A DNA stretch of 64,000 nucleotides from Gibbula magus (lineage: Eukaryota; Mollusca; Gastropoda; Trochida; Trochidae). How positions within the stretch are numbered: position 1 is the first letter of the stretch; each line of letters opens with the position of its first letter. Location: the NCBI GenBank assembly GCA_936450465.1, contig OW388296.1, positions 39,522,023 through 39,586,022 on the forward strand, in the 5' to 3' direction. A model generated the notes under the pieces. The model saw nothing but the letters and a program-made list of their open reading frames with translations. It ran no database searches and had not been told where the DNA came from. This document shows, one piece after another, positions 45,711-57,850 of this stretch. The position numbers and the translations under genes were made by a program.

Positions 45711-46238
45711 TAGCACCGTTTCAAATAATTTGAGTTCGGTTAAAATATAATCTTAAGTAATAATTAGCTCAATTAATCAACATTGCGAAAATGTTTTCAT
45801 TTAATACTGTATCGTAGAAGTTGACAGTTAATACAAATGTATCATCTCAGACGAAGCCGGGTATAAGGACGACGCGTATCGCATTTTTCACGTGCGCTTC
45901 ATGTCATGACTTTCGCGCACGTGTCATCGGGTGCGGCACGCTGAAATGTACACGGTTGCAGACTGAACCGCTCGACCAATATCAACATGATCGAAGTTAT
46001 CCCATACACAACACAATTTCAATATTTACAAGACTTTTTGCACATAAAACGTAATACTACATTTATGAAACTGGCAATTTTACAAGAGGCAATGAACTAG
46101 TGTAATCAATTGGTCATGAAAAAATCATTCTTATTTAAACTGGCTCCTTACACCCCTTGGGATGTTATTTCTTTTGTTTGAGTTGCAAGTTATATGCCAT
46201 AACCACCATCTGCGCAGGTTGGTTATCTCATAACCACT

Positions 46239-46368
46239 TGTAAAATTTGGAAATTTTGTCAAATTAGAAATGAAAATGTTGTAAGTAACGAAAGTGGGAT
46301 TCGAACCCTGGACCTCTATATCGTCGAGCAGCGCCTTTACCAATGGAGCTACCGAGGATCCATACCGA
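46239..46368 (-). mobile_element. tRNA-derived SINE, family B copy 2
   Basis: Minus-strand head GGTAGCTCCATTGGTAAAGG (A-box) and GGTTCGAATCC (B-box), with the same body as copy 1 (AAATTTCCAAATTTTACAAG). The tRNA-like part is better preserved than in copy 1, but no proper acceptor stem or CCA context is seen. Confidence 0.6.
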
Positions 46369-46624
46369 TGAGTGTTCATTCTTTTGTGTCTAGGATGTAT
46401 TTTCATATTTTCTAGTATTATATATACATATGTATATATGGGTACCAACTTATGTCTACTTTAGGTATCATGGAATGAATGATTAAGTTTGAAACCTTCC
46501 TTTCGAGTTAGTCATGGGTGTATTGGGAATAATTCACTGATATATTTTGATCATGTCGTACAAATCAACAAAATACTCCTTTAAAATGCATATATACAAT
46601 TAGTTTATAAACAGAGTGTTCCGC

Positions 46625-46745
46625 GGGAGTGTAAGGCAAATAATGACCCGATTGCCTCGCGTTATGGCAATAAACTCTGCTCGGGCTGACGCCCTCGCGA
46701 GTTTATATGCCATAACCGCTCGGCACCGGGTCATTATTTACTACA
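46625..46745. mobile_element. Foldback-like copy of the dispersed repeat
   Basis: Left half AAATAATGACCCGATTGCCT and CGCGTTATGGCAATAAACTC mirrors the right half GAGTTTATATGCCATAACCG and CGGGTCATTATTT. The copy is therefore an inverted repeat around GCTCGGGCTGACGCC, suggesting a small foldback element of ~120 bp. Confidence 0.55.
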
Positions 46746-46785
46746 TAACCTAATGGTCGCTGGTAGGGAACTTGGTTACAGTGAG

Positions 46786-46836
46786 GGTGGAGTATTTGTG
46801 ATTATTGCGACAGAGTCCTTGTAATATGTTACAGAG
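46786..46836. repeat. Inverted repeat arm, partner at ~50177-50228
   Basis: GGTGGAGTATTTGTGATTAT and TGCGACAGAGTCCTTGTAAT here are matched in reverse orientation by ATAATCACAAATACTCCACA-type sequence at 50177-50228, 3.4 kb away. Possibly two copies of one dispersed element, or arms of a larger insertion. Confidence 0.55.
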
Positions 46837-47510
46837 TATTTGGCATCTGTCACAGAGTCTTTGCATTATTGTACAGGATTTTAGCAATGTGACATGATGA
46901 AATGAAAATGAAAGCTTTAGTTTCTGGTATTTTAGATTATAACTTGCCACATCAAGACATAATGTTATCGTATATCATTTGTATTCTCGTTGACAAACAA
47001 ATTTAATGTGTACGTAGCTGTAATTAAATCCCATTCTGTAATTAAACTTTAAGTCAATTTCATGAGAAATATGAATGGACAACATTGAATTCAGACCCAA
47101 ATACAAAGTATAAAACATAACAATATATATTACAAAATGCCCTCCTTGACAAAGCTCAAAATTTTGATACATTTACAAGAACGTGAACTCTCAAACACTT
47201 ATTTCCAGAAATAGTTGACACTTATCATAATGCCAATGTTTTTGATACGGATGATGTGATAGAAGTATAGGACATATTTGTTTATGCTACCCTTAAATGT
47301 CATCTACACAGAGGGGCTATAACAAATGATAGCATATGTTCAACAGTCAAACATTCGATTTTGAACGTATCTGATGAAGATATATCTCGTAAAGAGATAT
47401 AAAAACTTTCACCATGACAGTATGATATTTGTTCAACAACACATGATGGGGTGCTGATACTGCTATTTCAAAGGGTTTTCCTTTAACATATTTTAGTTAT
47501 TTACGTTAAT

Positions 47511-48475
47511 TATACCCCCGCTACGAAGTAAGCGGGGGTATATAGCGGTCATTCCGTCCGTCCGTCCGTCCGTCCGTCCGTTTGTCCGTCCTTCCGTCCG
47601 GTCAATTTTCTCAAAAACCGTCAAAGGTACATCAACCAAACTTTGTACAGTTATTAACCATGTTCTTCCGATCTCGCACAGACAATTTTCAATTTTCTGA
47701 GATTTAAATTTTGTGTTGTTTCCATGGAAACGTCACTTTTTGGACTTAGTTTTATTGTGTACAATGGAGACAAGTTTTCTCGGATACTGTTCAACCTAGG
47801 TGAATGAAATTTTGGTTGAGAGTACTCATGACCATACTCTTTATCGAGTTCGAAAACCTGTTCCGAAATATTATTTTTTTCGGAGTTATGGCCCTTGAAT
47901 CCGAAATTTAACTTAGTACCAAAATAACTGTGATGCTCCAATGGGGACAGGTTTTCTCGGAAACTATTACATCTAGGTGAATGAAATTTAATATGGAGGT
48001 AGTCCAAATGATACTCTTCATCGAGTTCGAAAAGCAGTTCTGAAATATTATTTTTTACGGAGTTATGGCCCTTGAATCTGAAATTGAACCTAATTAGTAC
48101 CAAAAGAACTGTGATGCTCCAATGGGGACAAGTTTTCTCGGAAACTATTACATCTAGGTGAATGAAATTTAACATGGAGGTAGTCCAAATGATACTCTTC
48201 ATCGAGTTCACAGTCCAGTTCCGAAATATTATTTTTTACGGAGTTATGAAGCCCTTGAATCTGTAATTGAACTTGGTACAAATTACCGGTGTGATGTTCT
48301 AATGGGAAAAATTAAGTTACCTGAGAAATGTTACATCTGGGTGAATGAAATTTTGTAATAACAGTCAGTTCCTAACATTATTTTGGACAATATTATGATG
48401 CTTGAAGCTGTTTTTTAACCATAGTAACCTTCACATCTATAATTCTCAATGGACGGATAGCGGATGGCGGGGGTA
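47511..48475. mobile_element. Pearl-like non-autonomous element
   Basis: The left end TATACCCCCGCTACGAAGTA forms a hairpin with AGCGGGGGTATA, and the right end is GCGGGGGTATG, inverted to the left. Next to the left end is a CCGT (=ACGG) tetranucleotide array (~47555-47600), followed by three to four degenerate ~170-bp core repeats (each with CTCCAATGGGGACA, TTCTCGGAAACTATTACATC, CGGAGTTATG). This matches the layout of pearl-type elements known from bivalves (tetranucleotide array plus ~160-bp core repeats), often considered Helitron-related. No protein is encoded; long minus frames are shadows of the core repeat. Confidence 0.65.
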
Positions 48476-48479
48476 TGTG

Positions 48480-50176
48480 GGCCATGCTCACTTTTTTCTT
48501 GTTTTTTTTTTTATGAAACATGGATATCATGTTAGTACAAGATATTGTCGTCATAATGTTCCTTCTTGGACTTTAAAATCGATGACGCATCATCGCTGCA
48601 TGATGTCATAAAACAATCCATAAAGCCATATTCCATGAAATCTCCTATCTCACCTGATTAAGGAGATTTTAAAACGACGATTCTAATTCTTTGTTTACAA
48701 ATTAAGGTTAGTTGGCTTTAAGAGACATGATGTACATATAACTATGTTTCACTCGTAACTATCCATCTTGGATTAACATATGTTGCATGTTTGTTTGTAT
48801 ATAATTTGGGTGTAGAATTGTCAGGCCCTTGTAGTTTTGTCCCCATGTTTAATTTATAAACCGCGTCTTGACGAGCAAATATGTAATTCAGGTGATGTTT
48901 AAGTTATCTATATAGAAAGGTGCTCGTTTTAAAACGGTGTGCATTATTTTTTGTTTTATGGTAAAAAATTGATTTTGCTCAGTAATAACTATTTCTTGTT
49001 TTTAAAAAAAAATAAACTTGTTTTAAAGATATCTCAGCTATTCTTTGTGACTTATTTTTGATAAGTGTGAAAATATAGATATTTTATAAAATACTGTGAC
49101 AAATGCGTGATGAATCGATATTTTTGGATTGGGTTTTTTTACAATGTAATTAGTGTGTAATTATTTACATAATGTCTTGTCAATAATTATTTCTGCTTTA
49201 TGTTATATCATCTCTTTTAACAAACACAGACTGATAGGTTACAGTTTACTTTAATGAGGACCTTATATTAACGAAATGCTTTCACGCGTGGTGTCATAAG
49301 TGGGTACCAATTGTTAAAAAACCCGAGGTGAATCGCTATTGAATGACTTAGTTAGATTCGAAAGATAGTTCTACAAATTAATACCAAATTAAGCATTTTC
49401 CTGAAATGTTGTTTGTATCGTATCTTTTCAAGCCTACATGTAGCATACATAGATTACAAGAACTGTTGCCTTATGTAACATATTATTTGCATTAATAAAA
49501 CAAGCTGAATGAATGGACAGCATTTCAATCTCTTTGCAAGTGGTCATTGTCGCGAAAATATCATTGCTACACAGTTATTTTCTGATGTAGTAATATTTCA
49601 TCAAAACAGGAACATCCATGCCATGGAATTTTCCAATGATGAAAAACAGTTCCGATGATCTTCTGCTTCCAGAAACAGGTTCAGGGATACATGTTTATCA
49701 AATTGTAGATCATATTAGACGAATCAAGCCAATTGACATCCATTTTGTGATTTGAAATAATCTGTGACAATGAAGGAATTGTCCGTTACATCAATTTTGT
49801 AATCACACATTTTCTGTGACACATTAAGAAAAATTAAAGGTAAGTGATATCTACGTTTTTGTTTGATAAAACGACGAACGTTTTATGATAAAAGAGGATG
49901 AACCCTAATCGGAGCAACATGCTTTCTTTATACAAATCTATATGCGCCGGTTACTTACAATATATCGATAATTTAGAAAAACTATGGACGTTGTGGCAAT
50001 TATTGACTTTACGACATTATCAGTGGTTATTTGGTCATCATAAACTTAGCTATCACTTATAAATATATATGTCTTAACTAACTGTTACTTCAATTCTCTG
50101 ATAACGTTGAGTTTGTATATCTGCAACCCATTTATCACTCCTTACTCTTGACCTACCGAGTCAAAAATCACAATAA
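48480..50176. other. AT-rich spacer with nothing recognised
   Basis: No gene, domain or tandem repeat recognised. The presumed 5' parts of the LINE at 50230 were not identified here. Confidence 0.5.
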
Positions 50177-50229
50177 CTCTGTAACATATCACAAGGACTC
50201 TGTCGCAATAATCACAAATACTCCACATC

Positions 50230-50466
50230 CAATTCAACCAATTAAGTGAAAACGAGAAACAACATTAAACCTCGTGGATGGTTCAGCTATTTCAAAAATC
50301 TATTTACTGAAAATAAATGTACATCATCGCTTACGGGTGAAGTTACAGACTTTCTCAGAGGTCATGATTCGGCGCTATGTGAAGATTGTGAATCTGGTAA
50401 ACCCGAGCAACTCAACGATCCCATAACACGCGATGAGATACAGAAGGCAGTAATCAATCTAATACT
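50230..50466 (+). pseudogene. LINE 2 fragment: linker before reverse transcriptase
   Basis: Reads GWFSYFKNLFTENKCT and EQLNDPITRDEIQKAVINL, the conserved segment between endonuclease and reverse transcriptase in L1/CR1-type ORF2. The frame is open for ~75 codons and then interrupted by an inserted element at ~50467. Confidence 0.7.
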
Positions 50467-51089
50467 CCAATTTCACCGAGCTACGACTTCCAAAAGTATT
50501 CACGACTATTTCCGACTCTTCCCAATTTCTCGGCTACTACTTTGTCTGCATGAGTCGGGGAACATTTTGGGTGAAATTGTCAAATTTGATATTTCTACGA
50601 GTTACCTACGACTTACTTACGAGCCAGTGAGGAGGAACTCCTGACCCGTTTACGACTAACTGCCAACTCTCTCCCGACACTAATCCATCACCACAACTCT
50701 GACAAGGATTCATTCCCGACCCACCCATGACTAATAACGACTAGTTTACGACTCGTTCACGACCATGGCGACTCATCACTACCCAGATACAACTCACTTA
50801 CGAGTCACACATGAGTCACATACGAGTCACATACGAGTCACATACGAGTCACATACGAGTAATTTGGCCGTATGGTCATGTTTAGTCTGAAACGGGTTGT
50901 CACTGGTCGTCTTTGAGTCGTACATGTTCAAAAACCCAATCCCGACTAAATTTGACCAAGACTCTTAAAAACTCTTGGAGACTCATATACGCTTCAAGCG
51001 ACACGCCTCATTACGAGTCACTGACAACTCACTGACGACTTACTGACTATTTTCAGTAGGGAACGACTCGTAGCTCACTGAAATGGGGG
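50467..51089. mobile_element. ACGAGTC-rich insertion inside LINE 2
   Basis: The ends CCAATTTCACCGAGCTACGA and TCGTAGCTCACTGAAATGGG are inverted repeats. The ~620-bp interior is dense in ACGAGTC/GACTCGT motifs in both orientations, with an 11-bp tandem (ACGAGTCACAT) at ~50810-50865. LINE coding resumes right after it (WIPAELFQHSMDIIVP in sequence order), so it was inserted into the LINE. Confidence 0.6.
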
Positions 51090-51530
51090 CTTATTAAAAC
51101 AAGAAAGCGCAAGAAAGCGATTGGATACCAGCAGAACTCTTTCAACATTCTATGGACATTATAGTTCCTATGTGTTTTTAACTGTTCAACCAAATCATGA
51201 CAAATCGAGTCATGGTGTCGAGCCATTGTATGTCCGCTTCACAAGAATGGTTCGAGAGATGACGTAAATAATTATTGAGGAATATCTCTACTTCCAGTTC
51301 CTGGCAAAAACGTTTGAACGAAAGACTGTAAACAACGTGCTTCGAAAAAATCAATTTGGATTTCGTAAATGTCGATCAACTATGGACAGCCTGTTCGCGT
51401 TACAAGAGATGTGTCTAAATATCTATCTTCATCTACAGGAGGAAGAATGTATTGTTTCTTCGTAGACTTTAAGAAGGCTTTCAACTGTGTGGATCATTCT
51501 TTATTATAGTACCGTCTTATCAGATATGAA
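51090..51530 (+). pseudogene. LINE 2 fragment: reverse transcriptase N-terminal motifs
   Basis: Frames in succession give PAELFQHSMDIIVPM, CPLHKNGSRDDVNNY, SLLPVPGK, RKCRSTMDSLFALQE and MYCFFVDFKKAFNCVDHSLL. This is the order of RT motifs 0-2 up to the first catalytic Asp (FVDFKKAF). Frameshifts and stops show it is dead. The YADD part is missing, replaced by unrelated GC-rich sequence from ~51535. Confidence 0.75.
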
Positions 51531-51534
51531 ATTC

Positions 51535-51700
51535 ACTTCGCATCGCCGGTTCGCTACTTCGCATCGCCACCTCGCCACCTCGCCACTTCGCTATTTCGCC
51601 CTAGCTTAGAATAACAGGAAGTAGCGATGACGCGAATGGCAGAAATCAGCCACCATAGAATTGATACCGATGATCATTCTGTCTTGTCCCATACCACTCA
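51535..51700. repeat. Degenerate CTTCGC/CGCCACC-rich stretch
   Basis: Short irregular repeats of CACTTCGCATCGCC and CACCTCGCCAC interrupt LINE 2. No coding similarity. Confidence 0.5.
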
Positions 51701-51889
51701 CAAATGGACTAGTTACAAGAAAACACATGAGTATAGGTCTAAACTACCCTAATTACATCTAAGTTTTTTCATAAGCTGGACGACTATACACAACTCACAA
51801 TTCATCTTTAACAGAACATAATGGGGCGGTTTCGCTGGCTCGAGTTCATGTTGAAAATACCTTTTGTTCAAAAGACTTGACGAAAATAA

Positions 51890-52580
51890 TCGTCGATCAT
51901 GAGTAAGCAATATTAAAAATTTAATTTGTACATATGGTTTTAGTTACGCATGGGAGTTTCAAAACATCATCAATGCTGACTTATTTATAAAACAATTCTC
52001 TCAAAAGAGATTGATTCAAATGCTCAAAATATAATGTCCACTTTAAATGAGCATCCTAATTTAGATTTCTATTCGTCTGTGAAAACATCTTTTAAAATGG
52101 AATCATATTTGTCATATTTACGTAATAAAGACTTGAGACGATTTTTAACACTTTAAAGTATAGGTGAACTGAAAATATGGAAAAACTTTGGAAGAAGAAA
52201 TAATATCCATATAGAATTAAGATTTTGTCCTTTCTGTATAAATGTTTTAGAAGATGAATTACATTTTATGTTTATTTATGCCCTATGTATAACGAATTAA
52301 GAAGTAAATATATGTTAGACCTGAAATGTAAAACTAAAACATCTCTAGCTAATATGTTGCAAACTGAAAATATCAATCGTTTACATGTTTGTTCACGCTA
52401 TATAAAGAAGCTTGTATGTTAATTACGTTGAACATTGTAAATTGTATGTATATATCACGTAAAACCTGTACACAAATGTTATGATGTTTCAGTTATTGCA
52501 CCTAATCTGTTGATTTCATCAAATGAATTTTGTTTATTGTACATGGGCCTGTGGCCTTTATACTGAATAAACTATTTCAC
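51890..52580 (+). pseudogene. LINE 2 fragment: ORF2 C-terminus and 3' end
   Basis: Pieces read YAWEFQNIINADLFIKQF, MESYLSYLRNKDLRRFLTL and LRFCPFCINVLEDELHFMF. The last is the conserved C-terminal Cys/His element (CPFC...EDE.HF....CP.Y) of CR1/L2-like ORF2. The 3' UTR ends GGGCCTGTGGCCTTTATACT then GAATAAA, closely resembling the end of LINE 3 (CAGGCCTGTGGCCTTTAAGT). The two are thus from related families. Confidence 0.7.
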
Positions 52581-53731
52581 ATCAATGCATGCCTGGGCAA
52601 GACGACGTATCGACGTTATCAAACGTCGGATGACGTTACGGGTGATGTAAAAGTCTGCCTTCTCTCTGCAATGTAGATATTCTCGGCAGCTTTGTGAGTG
52701 CTTTTTGCTACTTTAATCTGAACGTATCCCATCGGTTACATGATACTCTTTTGTGCATGTGAATTTTGTTATCCTCGACTTAAAAGCATGTTTTTCATTC
52801 TTACTGCTTTTCGACAATGTTTATAGACTACAGTGCGTTTTATCGATTGTTTTCGTTTCTTGGATGACAGTAATATGTAAGTGTTTTCAATTTTGGAATA
52901 TAGAAAATACCCCATTATCATTTAAACTGTTTATTTTGTGAGTGTGGCACGTGGTCCTGTGCATAGCTCAATCGACCGCCATCAGTGAAGTTCAGCAACA
53001 CTGGATCCCTTTGTTCGGTCTGCCTTTCTCTATTTGTTTGCGTTGTGTCCTTTGCATTTTCTTTTTATGTGTGCCTGTCACTCTGTCACTATGTGTGTAT
53101 CTCTCTCACACATTTCTCACTTAGTCCATATCTCTTTATTTCTCTCCCTCATCAATATAATAGTTCTCTTCTTCAATAAACATGTCATTTAAATCATAAA
53201 AGTATTTTTTTTAAATTTTTCAAAACATGGATTAATATTTTATGAGAATCTAATGCATTGTTTCAAAAGAACCGGTAATAAATCAGTAAACTATCTAATT
53301 GCCATAAGCAAATTAATTAAAAAGCAATTTTTGAATGTCACAAGGACAACACTTATCCGCCATTATACGCCGCCTTCGTTGGTCATTTCAAACCGGAGCA
53401 TTCGGAGTAGCTTTAGGCGTGCGCCGGGTTCCAATCAAGTGATTCGCCGGTTATGCCGCTTCCGACGGTGTACGCCGGGTAGTTCGCCGGGTCCCGAATC
53501 AAGAATAGCCATTGTATAATAAAATGATTGTTATTTATTCTCTGCCTGTAGGTAAATGTAAATAAATACTGCTCCATGTTATCTGATGGCATCACTATTA
53601 AATTAACATGATTTAAATTCTGTACACATAGATAGTTATATAGGCAGGATTTTCAATATATATCACATACAGCCTTGAACACAAATATACGATAGATGCA
53701 TGACCAAATGATGCAACGGGTCCTAAAAGGT

Positions 53732-53880
53732 GATTATAGGTAAAACAAAAAACAAAAAAAGTCCTCGGAAAAAAAGTCCTTGGAAAAAAGCACTGGTTAA
53801 AAAGTCCTTGGAAAAAAGTCCTATTTACAAAAAGTGAAGTGAATAAATGTGATATTTGCAGTTGGATATAAGTGTCGAAC
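53732..53880. mobile_element. A-rich terminal sequence (AAGTCCTCGG family), copy 1
   Basis: Begins GATTATAGGTAAAACAAAAA, then repeated AAAAAAGTCCTYGG units, then GAATAAATGTGATATTTGCA, a segment also found at 58767-58795. It appears to be one end of an element interrupted by LINE 3. Confidence 0.6.
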
Positions 53881-53954
53881 TAGCTTTCAGATCCGTTGAA
53901 AGGAGGAAATATGAGATTAACATCTCATGGAGATCAAACCGGAGATATTTGCTG

Positions 53955-55765
53955 GATCTCAATCTCAATCTTTATTCAATACTTAAAGGCCACAGGCCTG
54001 TAGTACAATTGGTACAATTGTGGTACATGCACTATTTACAAATTTGTACAAATATGTCAGATAAAATCATATAATTCTCTGTCAAGTAATGTTATATGAT
54101 ATCTTCAATAACACATATGTCATTAATACCAGTATAATTTACTTTAGGATATTTTGTCTGTACAAGGAGGCATAATATATGTACATAGAAACATTTTGCA
54201 GAATATTACAATTTGAGTTTGATAGTAGTGCATATAATTTCATAACGTTAGGATATCTGAAATAATATGCTTTTAGATATTTTGCTCTAAGATGTAAGTA
54301 TAGCGGACATACAAGTAAAAAGTGATATTCGTCTTCTATTAAATTCAAGTTACAGAGATAACATATTCTTTCTTCTCTTGGTATCTTCATATAGCGTCCT
54401 GTCTCAATAAAAAAGTTCATGTGAGGAACATCTAAAACGTGACAAAGCTATTCTAAATTTTTTAACAGTAATCTTTGATAGATAATCCTCCATGATTATT
54501 TCAGATTTAATCATTTTGAAATAGAAACATTTGTTTGTTAGGGCCATCGATGTTGTCCATGTCTGCAAATAAATATCCTTTAATCTCTGAGTTAATGAAA
54601 GTATAAAAACATTTATTGAATACACATTTTGGTCGTTCCAAACATGACCAAAACCACAATTAAAAAGTAATTCTCTTACACCTGTCACCCAATTTCTTTT
54701 ACCATTGTTATCAAACAACATCATCATGTTATAAACCTTTTTGGGCAATCTGTATGAGGGCATGTTAATAAGTCTAAACCAATACTTAATTACTTTTAAA
54801 TTCGAATGTACATATATAGGAAACCGTCCACATTCTCCATACACCATCAGACTAGATGTGTTTATCTTAACACCCAAATACTTTTTACAAGCATATAAAT
54901 GAATCTTTTCTATAGCATCAAAATGTTTTAAGCCCCATACTTCTGACCCATATGATAGGATTGGGAGTATCTTTACATCAAATATTTTAAATAAGGATTG
55001 ATATGAAATATTTCCTAAAACTTTCAGATTCTTGGTTATACTAATTAGAACTTTCTTTGCTTGTACTGCAGCTTGGTTTGTATGTTTATGTCATGACAGG
55101 TTTCTGCTAAAGTAAACACCAAGATATTTATAGAATCCTGTAGTTTCTATTTTTCTCTCTTAAAATACCATTGTTCATTTCTTGATAACTGACTTCCATG
55201 TTTAAATACAAGAACTTTCGTTTTATTCATATTCAATGATAACTTCCATTTATCGCAGTGCAACTCAAGTTATTAATTTGGCTCTGTAATCCTTTAATTG
55301 TTGATGAAAAGTGAATAATATCATCTGCAAACAACAACAAAAATTTCTGAGTAATATCCGGATGAAGTTGAGTACCATAGTTACAGTTGGAATTTACCTG
55401 TACTGCTAGTTCATTTATGAAAAATGTAAAGAGAAATGGGCTTAAAATGCACCCTTGTCTGACTCCTAACTGACTAATAAAGGTTTCCGAAATCTCATTA
55501 TTATTACGTACACATACCTTTACATTCTCATATATGCTACCTAATAGTTTATTCATTTTGTTGCTGAGGCCATGTGGTCTTAATAGGTTCCATAATTTCC
55601 CCCTCTGCACAGAGTCAAACGCCTTGGCAAAGTCAACAAAGAGCACATAAAATCTCCCACTTTTCACACTTAGGTATCTATCAACAAGTGCTTGTAGAAT
55701 AAATATGTTGTCAATAGTTGATATACAGATCTCACTGATACATAAATCTGATGATAGTTCAAGCT
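53955..55765 (-). mobile_element. LINE 3, 5'-truncated ORF2 (reverse transcriptase to 3' end)
   Basis: The minus strand encodes an almost continuous ORF2 part. It starts STIDNIFILQALVDRYL, then YVLFVDFAKAFDSVQ (motif A, catalytic Asp), GVRQGCILSPFLFTFFINEL (motif B), LLFADDI (the catalytic FADD box), a thumb region (55230-54880 with a few breaks), and at 54420-54139 the C-terminal CYLCNLNLIEDEYHFLLVCP zinc-like element. The 3' end is CAGGCCTGTGGCCTTTAAGT then TGAATAAAGATTGAGATTGAG, a short tandem tail typical of CR1/L2-clade LINEs. The endonuclease and ORF1 are missing, the usual result of incomplete reverse transcription. The few frame breaks suggest a fairly young copy. Confidence 0.85.
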
Positions 55766-55867
55766 AGTGTTATTATTTTAGACCAGCGATGGACCAATGA
55801 ATGACTGGTCTTCATCCTCTACACCGGCTAAACTGAAGTTAGTTTCATGTTGAATGGTAGTGCAGTA

Positions 55868-56035
55868 GGATTACCTTTTTAAAAAAAAGTCCTCGAAAAA
55901 AAAGTATCGGTAAAAAAGTCCTAAATTTACCTAGGAAAAAAAGTCCTCGGAAAAAAGTACTAAAAACTTATATTGTGTTTTTTTTTATTGATAGACAATA
56001 AATAGATACAACAATGTATTTGACTAAGTAATAAG
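55868..56035. mobile_element. A-rich terminal sequence (AAGTCCTCGG family), copy 2
   Basis: AAAAAAAAGTCCTCGAAAAA, GTATCGGTAAAAAAGTCC and TTACCTAGGAAAAAAAGTCC, then ACTTATATTGTG and AATAAATAGATACAACAATG. This is the reverse complement of the right end of the copy at 57851-59000, so copies 1 and 2 are likely the two broken ends of one older element split by LINE 3. Confidence 0.6.
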
Positions 56036-56039
56036 AACT

Positions 56040-56985
56040 TAATCCAATACTTTAGCGCCGTTTAAATACAATTCCAATGACAGTTCACCTCAACGACCAA
56101 GCCAGGCTTGTTTTCATTGGTTTATCTCGACACTCGGAAAATGAGTATTTCATCGGAAGTTGAACTTCATGATAGGCTCAAACAGAACAGAGATCTTTTA
56201 AGATGAAATTCGGAGCATAGCGAGGTTACCATCCAGTTATACCTTAAATAAACGACACCAAGCAGATTGATGCAAACTTATACACATACCTTCAAATAAT
56301 GGTTTAAGCTAGACACACTCGCATGATCTCTCCCCGTGACCGGTAGTTTAGATTAGATTGCGGTAAATTGTAATAACCCTTCAATCTTTGATAACTTTAT
56401 TTTTACTTTGACTGTCAATTCTAGGTCTTTGCTTGTACTTGTAATAATTTACTGTACTCTTTTAGCTAATTCCAATCTGTCAGTTTTCTGAGAATATATC
56501 TTGTAAAAGAATGAATGTCAGATAGATTAACACCAAATTAACACCGAATTCTGAATCTTGAATTATGATTTTAGTAAAAATAGAATGCTTCACATCCATC
56601 ACTCCATTACGAAAAGAAAGGTTTATATCATCAACGGATAAATGCTGTTGTTATTATTATGGACAATGCATTATATTTATAAGCGAAACGGTCCACTTTT
56701 TTAAAAATTAAAAGAGATTTCCCGAAAAGGCTCAATGCCACAATATTGTCATAAACTCATTAATGTAGATAAGCTGGAGGCCCTTTCATTATTCACTGTG
56801 CAACAATCCAGTACATTACTATTTTTATTTAGATCTGATCATGATATATTTGGTTTACTATGTTAGTAAATATCATAAACCTTTAGTATAACGTCATGTT
56901 TATGTTAATCGAGGTCAGTGAAACTCTTTTGTGTGCCTGTCTCTCTGTCAATCTTGTGTGTATCTCTCTCACACTTCTCACTTAG
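56040..56985. other. AT-rich spacer with nothing recognised
   Basis: No gene or repeat recognised. Confidence 0.5.
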
Positions 56986-56988
56986 TCC

Positions 56989-57097
<109 letters not shown>

Positions 57098-57464
57098 TGC
57101 CATTTACTTTTAAGACTTGTATACCAAGTTCATGTTGATATACCCTTGTTTCACTTTGACAGAAAACCCTCAATATTGTAATTAAAGTAATCAATAAGGT
57201 GTGGTGTATATATCTTGACTTTGGCTCAGTGGTTTGAGCACCTTCTGGAATTGTCTAGCAAAATGCAAACAGATAAAGGCTCATCTACTATTTTATTGCA
57301 ATTATGTAGTTTGTTATCACATATCAGATATATATTAATATTCTGATATCAAAGTAATATCCCTTTAAATGTATAAAACTGACCAGGGTAAAGTGGGTTT
57401 ACTGGACCCAGTTTGCCGCAATGATAGCACAAAGACCAAGTACTGAGAACGCACATGGATGGTG

Positions 57465-57550
57465 ATCGAAAAAAAGTAACAGGAAAAGAAGTAACGGGAA
57501 AAAGTAACAGTTTTTGCTAGGAAAAAAGTAACAGGAAAAAAGTAACAGTT
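57465..57550. repeat. GGAAAAAAGTAACA tandem motifs
   Basis: Six or so units of (G)GAAAAA(A)GTAACAG(G). Same architecture as the AAGTCCTCGG ends but with another four-base core, suggesting a related terminal repeat type. Confidence 0.5.
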
Positions 57551-57850
57551 TTTTGTTTTGTTTTTTTTATTTCATAAGGTATGGCACAATATACAAACAG
57601 ATCATTTACAGAAACAGAAATGTTCAGATGTTTTTGTTCAGTCTGATGTTCTGACCGATGCCTGTCAGGAAGTCTGAGATGGGTGTGTTGCACACAGTGC
57701 ACATTGACACCGTATTGCATGAACGATGCTTGCTTGCTTCATTACAATTACCATGGCAAATTTAGCTTTCCTTGAAATCAGAAATCTTTTACTATCGTAT
57801 CATGGTGCTCAGATCAAATACGACAAATATCTGTCCATATGCCACCTATA

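Noticed and set aside
46295..46365. Functional tRNA gene (minus strand)
   Set aside because: Good internal promoter boxes, but part of a repeated SINE whose second copy has the same non-tRNA body.
47654..48281. 185-codon minus-strand frame
   Set aside because: Made of the degenerate core repeats of the pearl-like element; the peptide repeats itself with the DNA.
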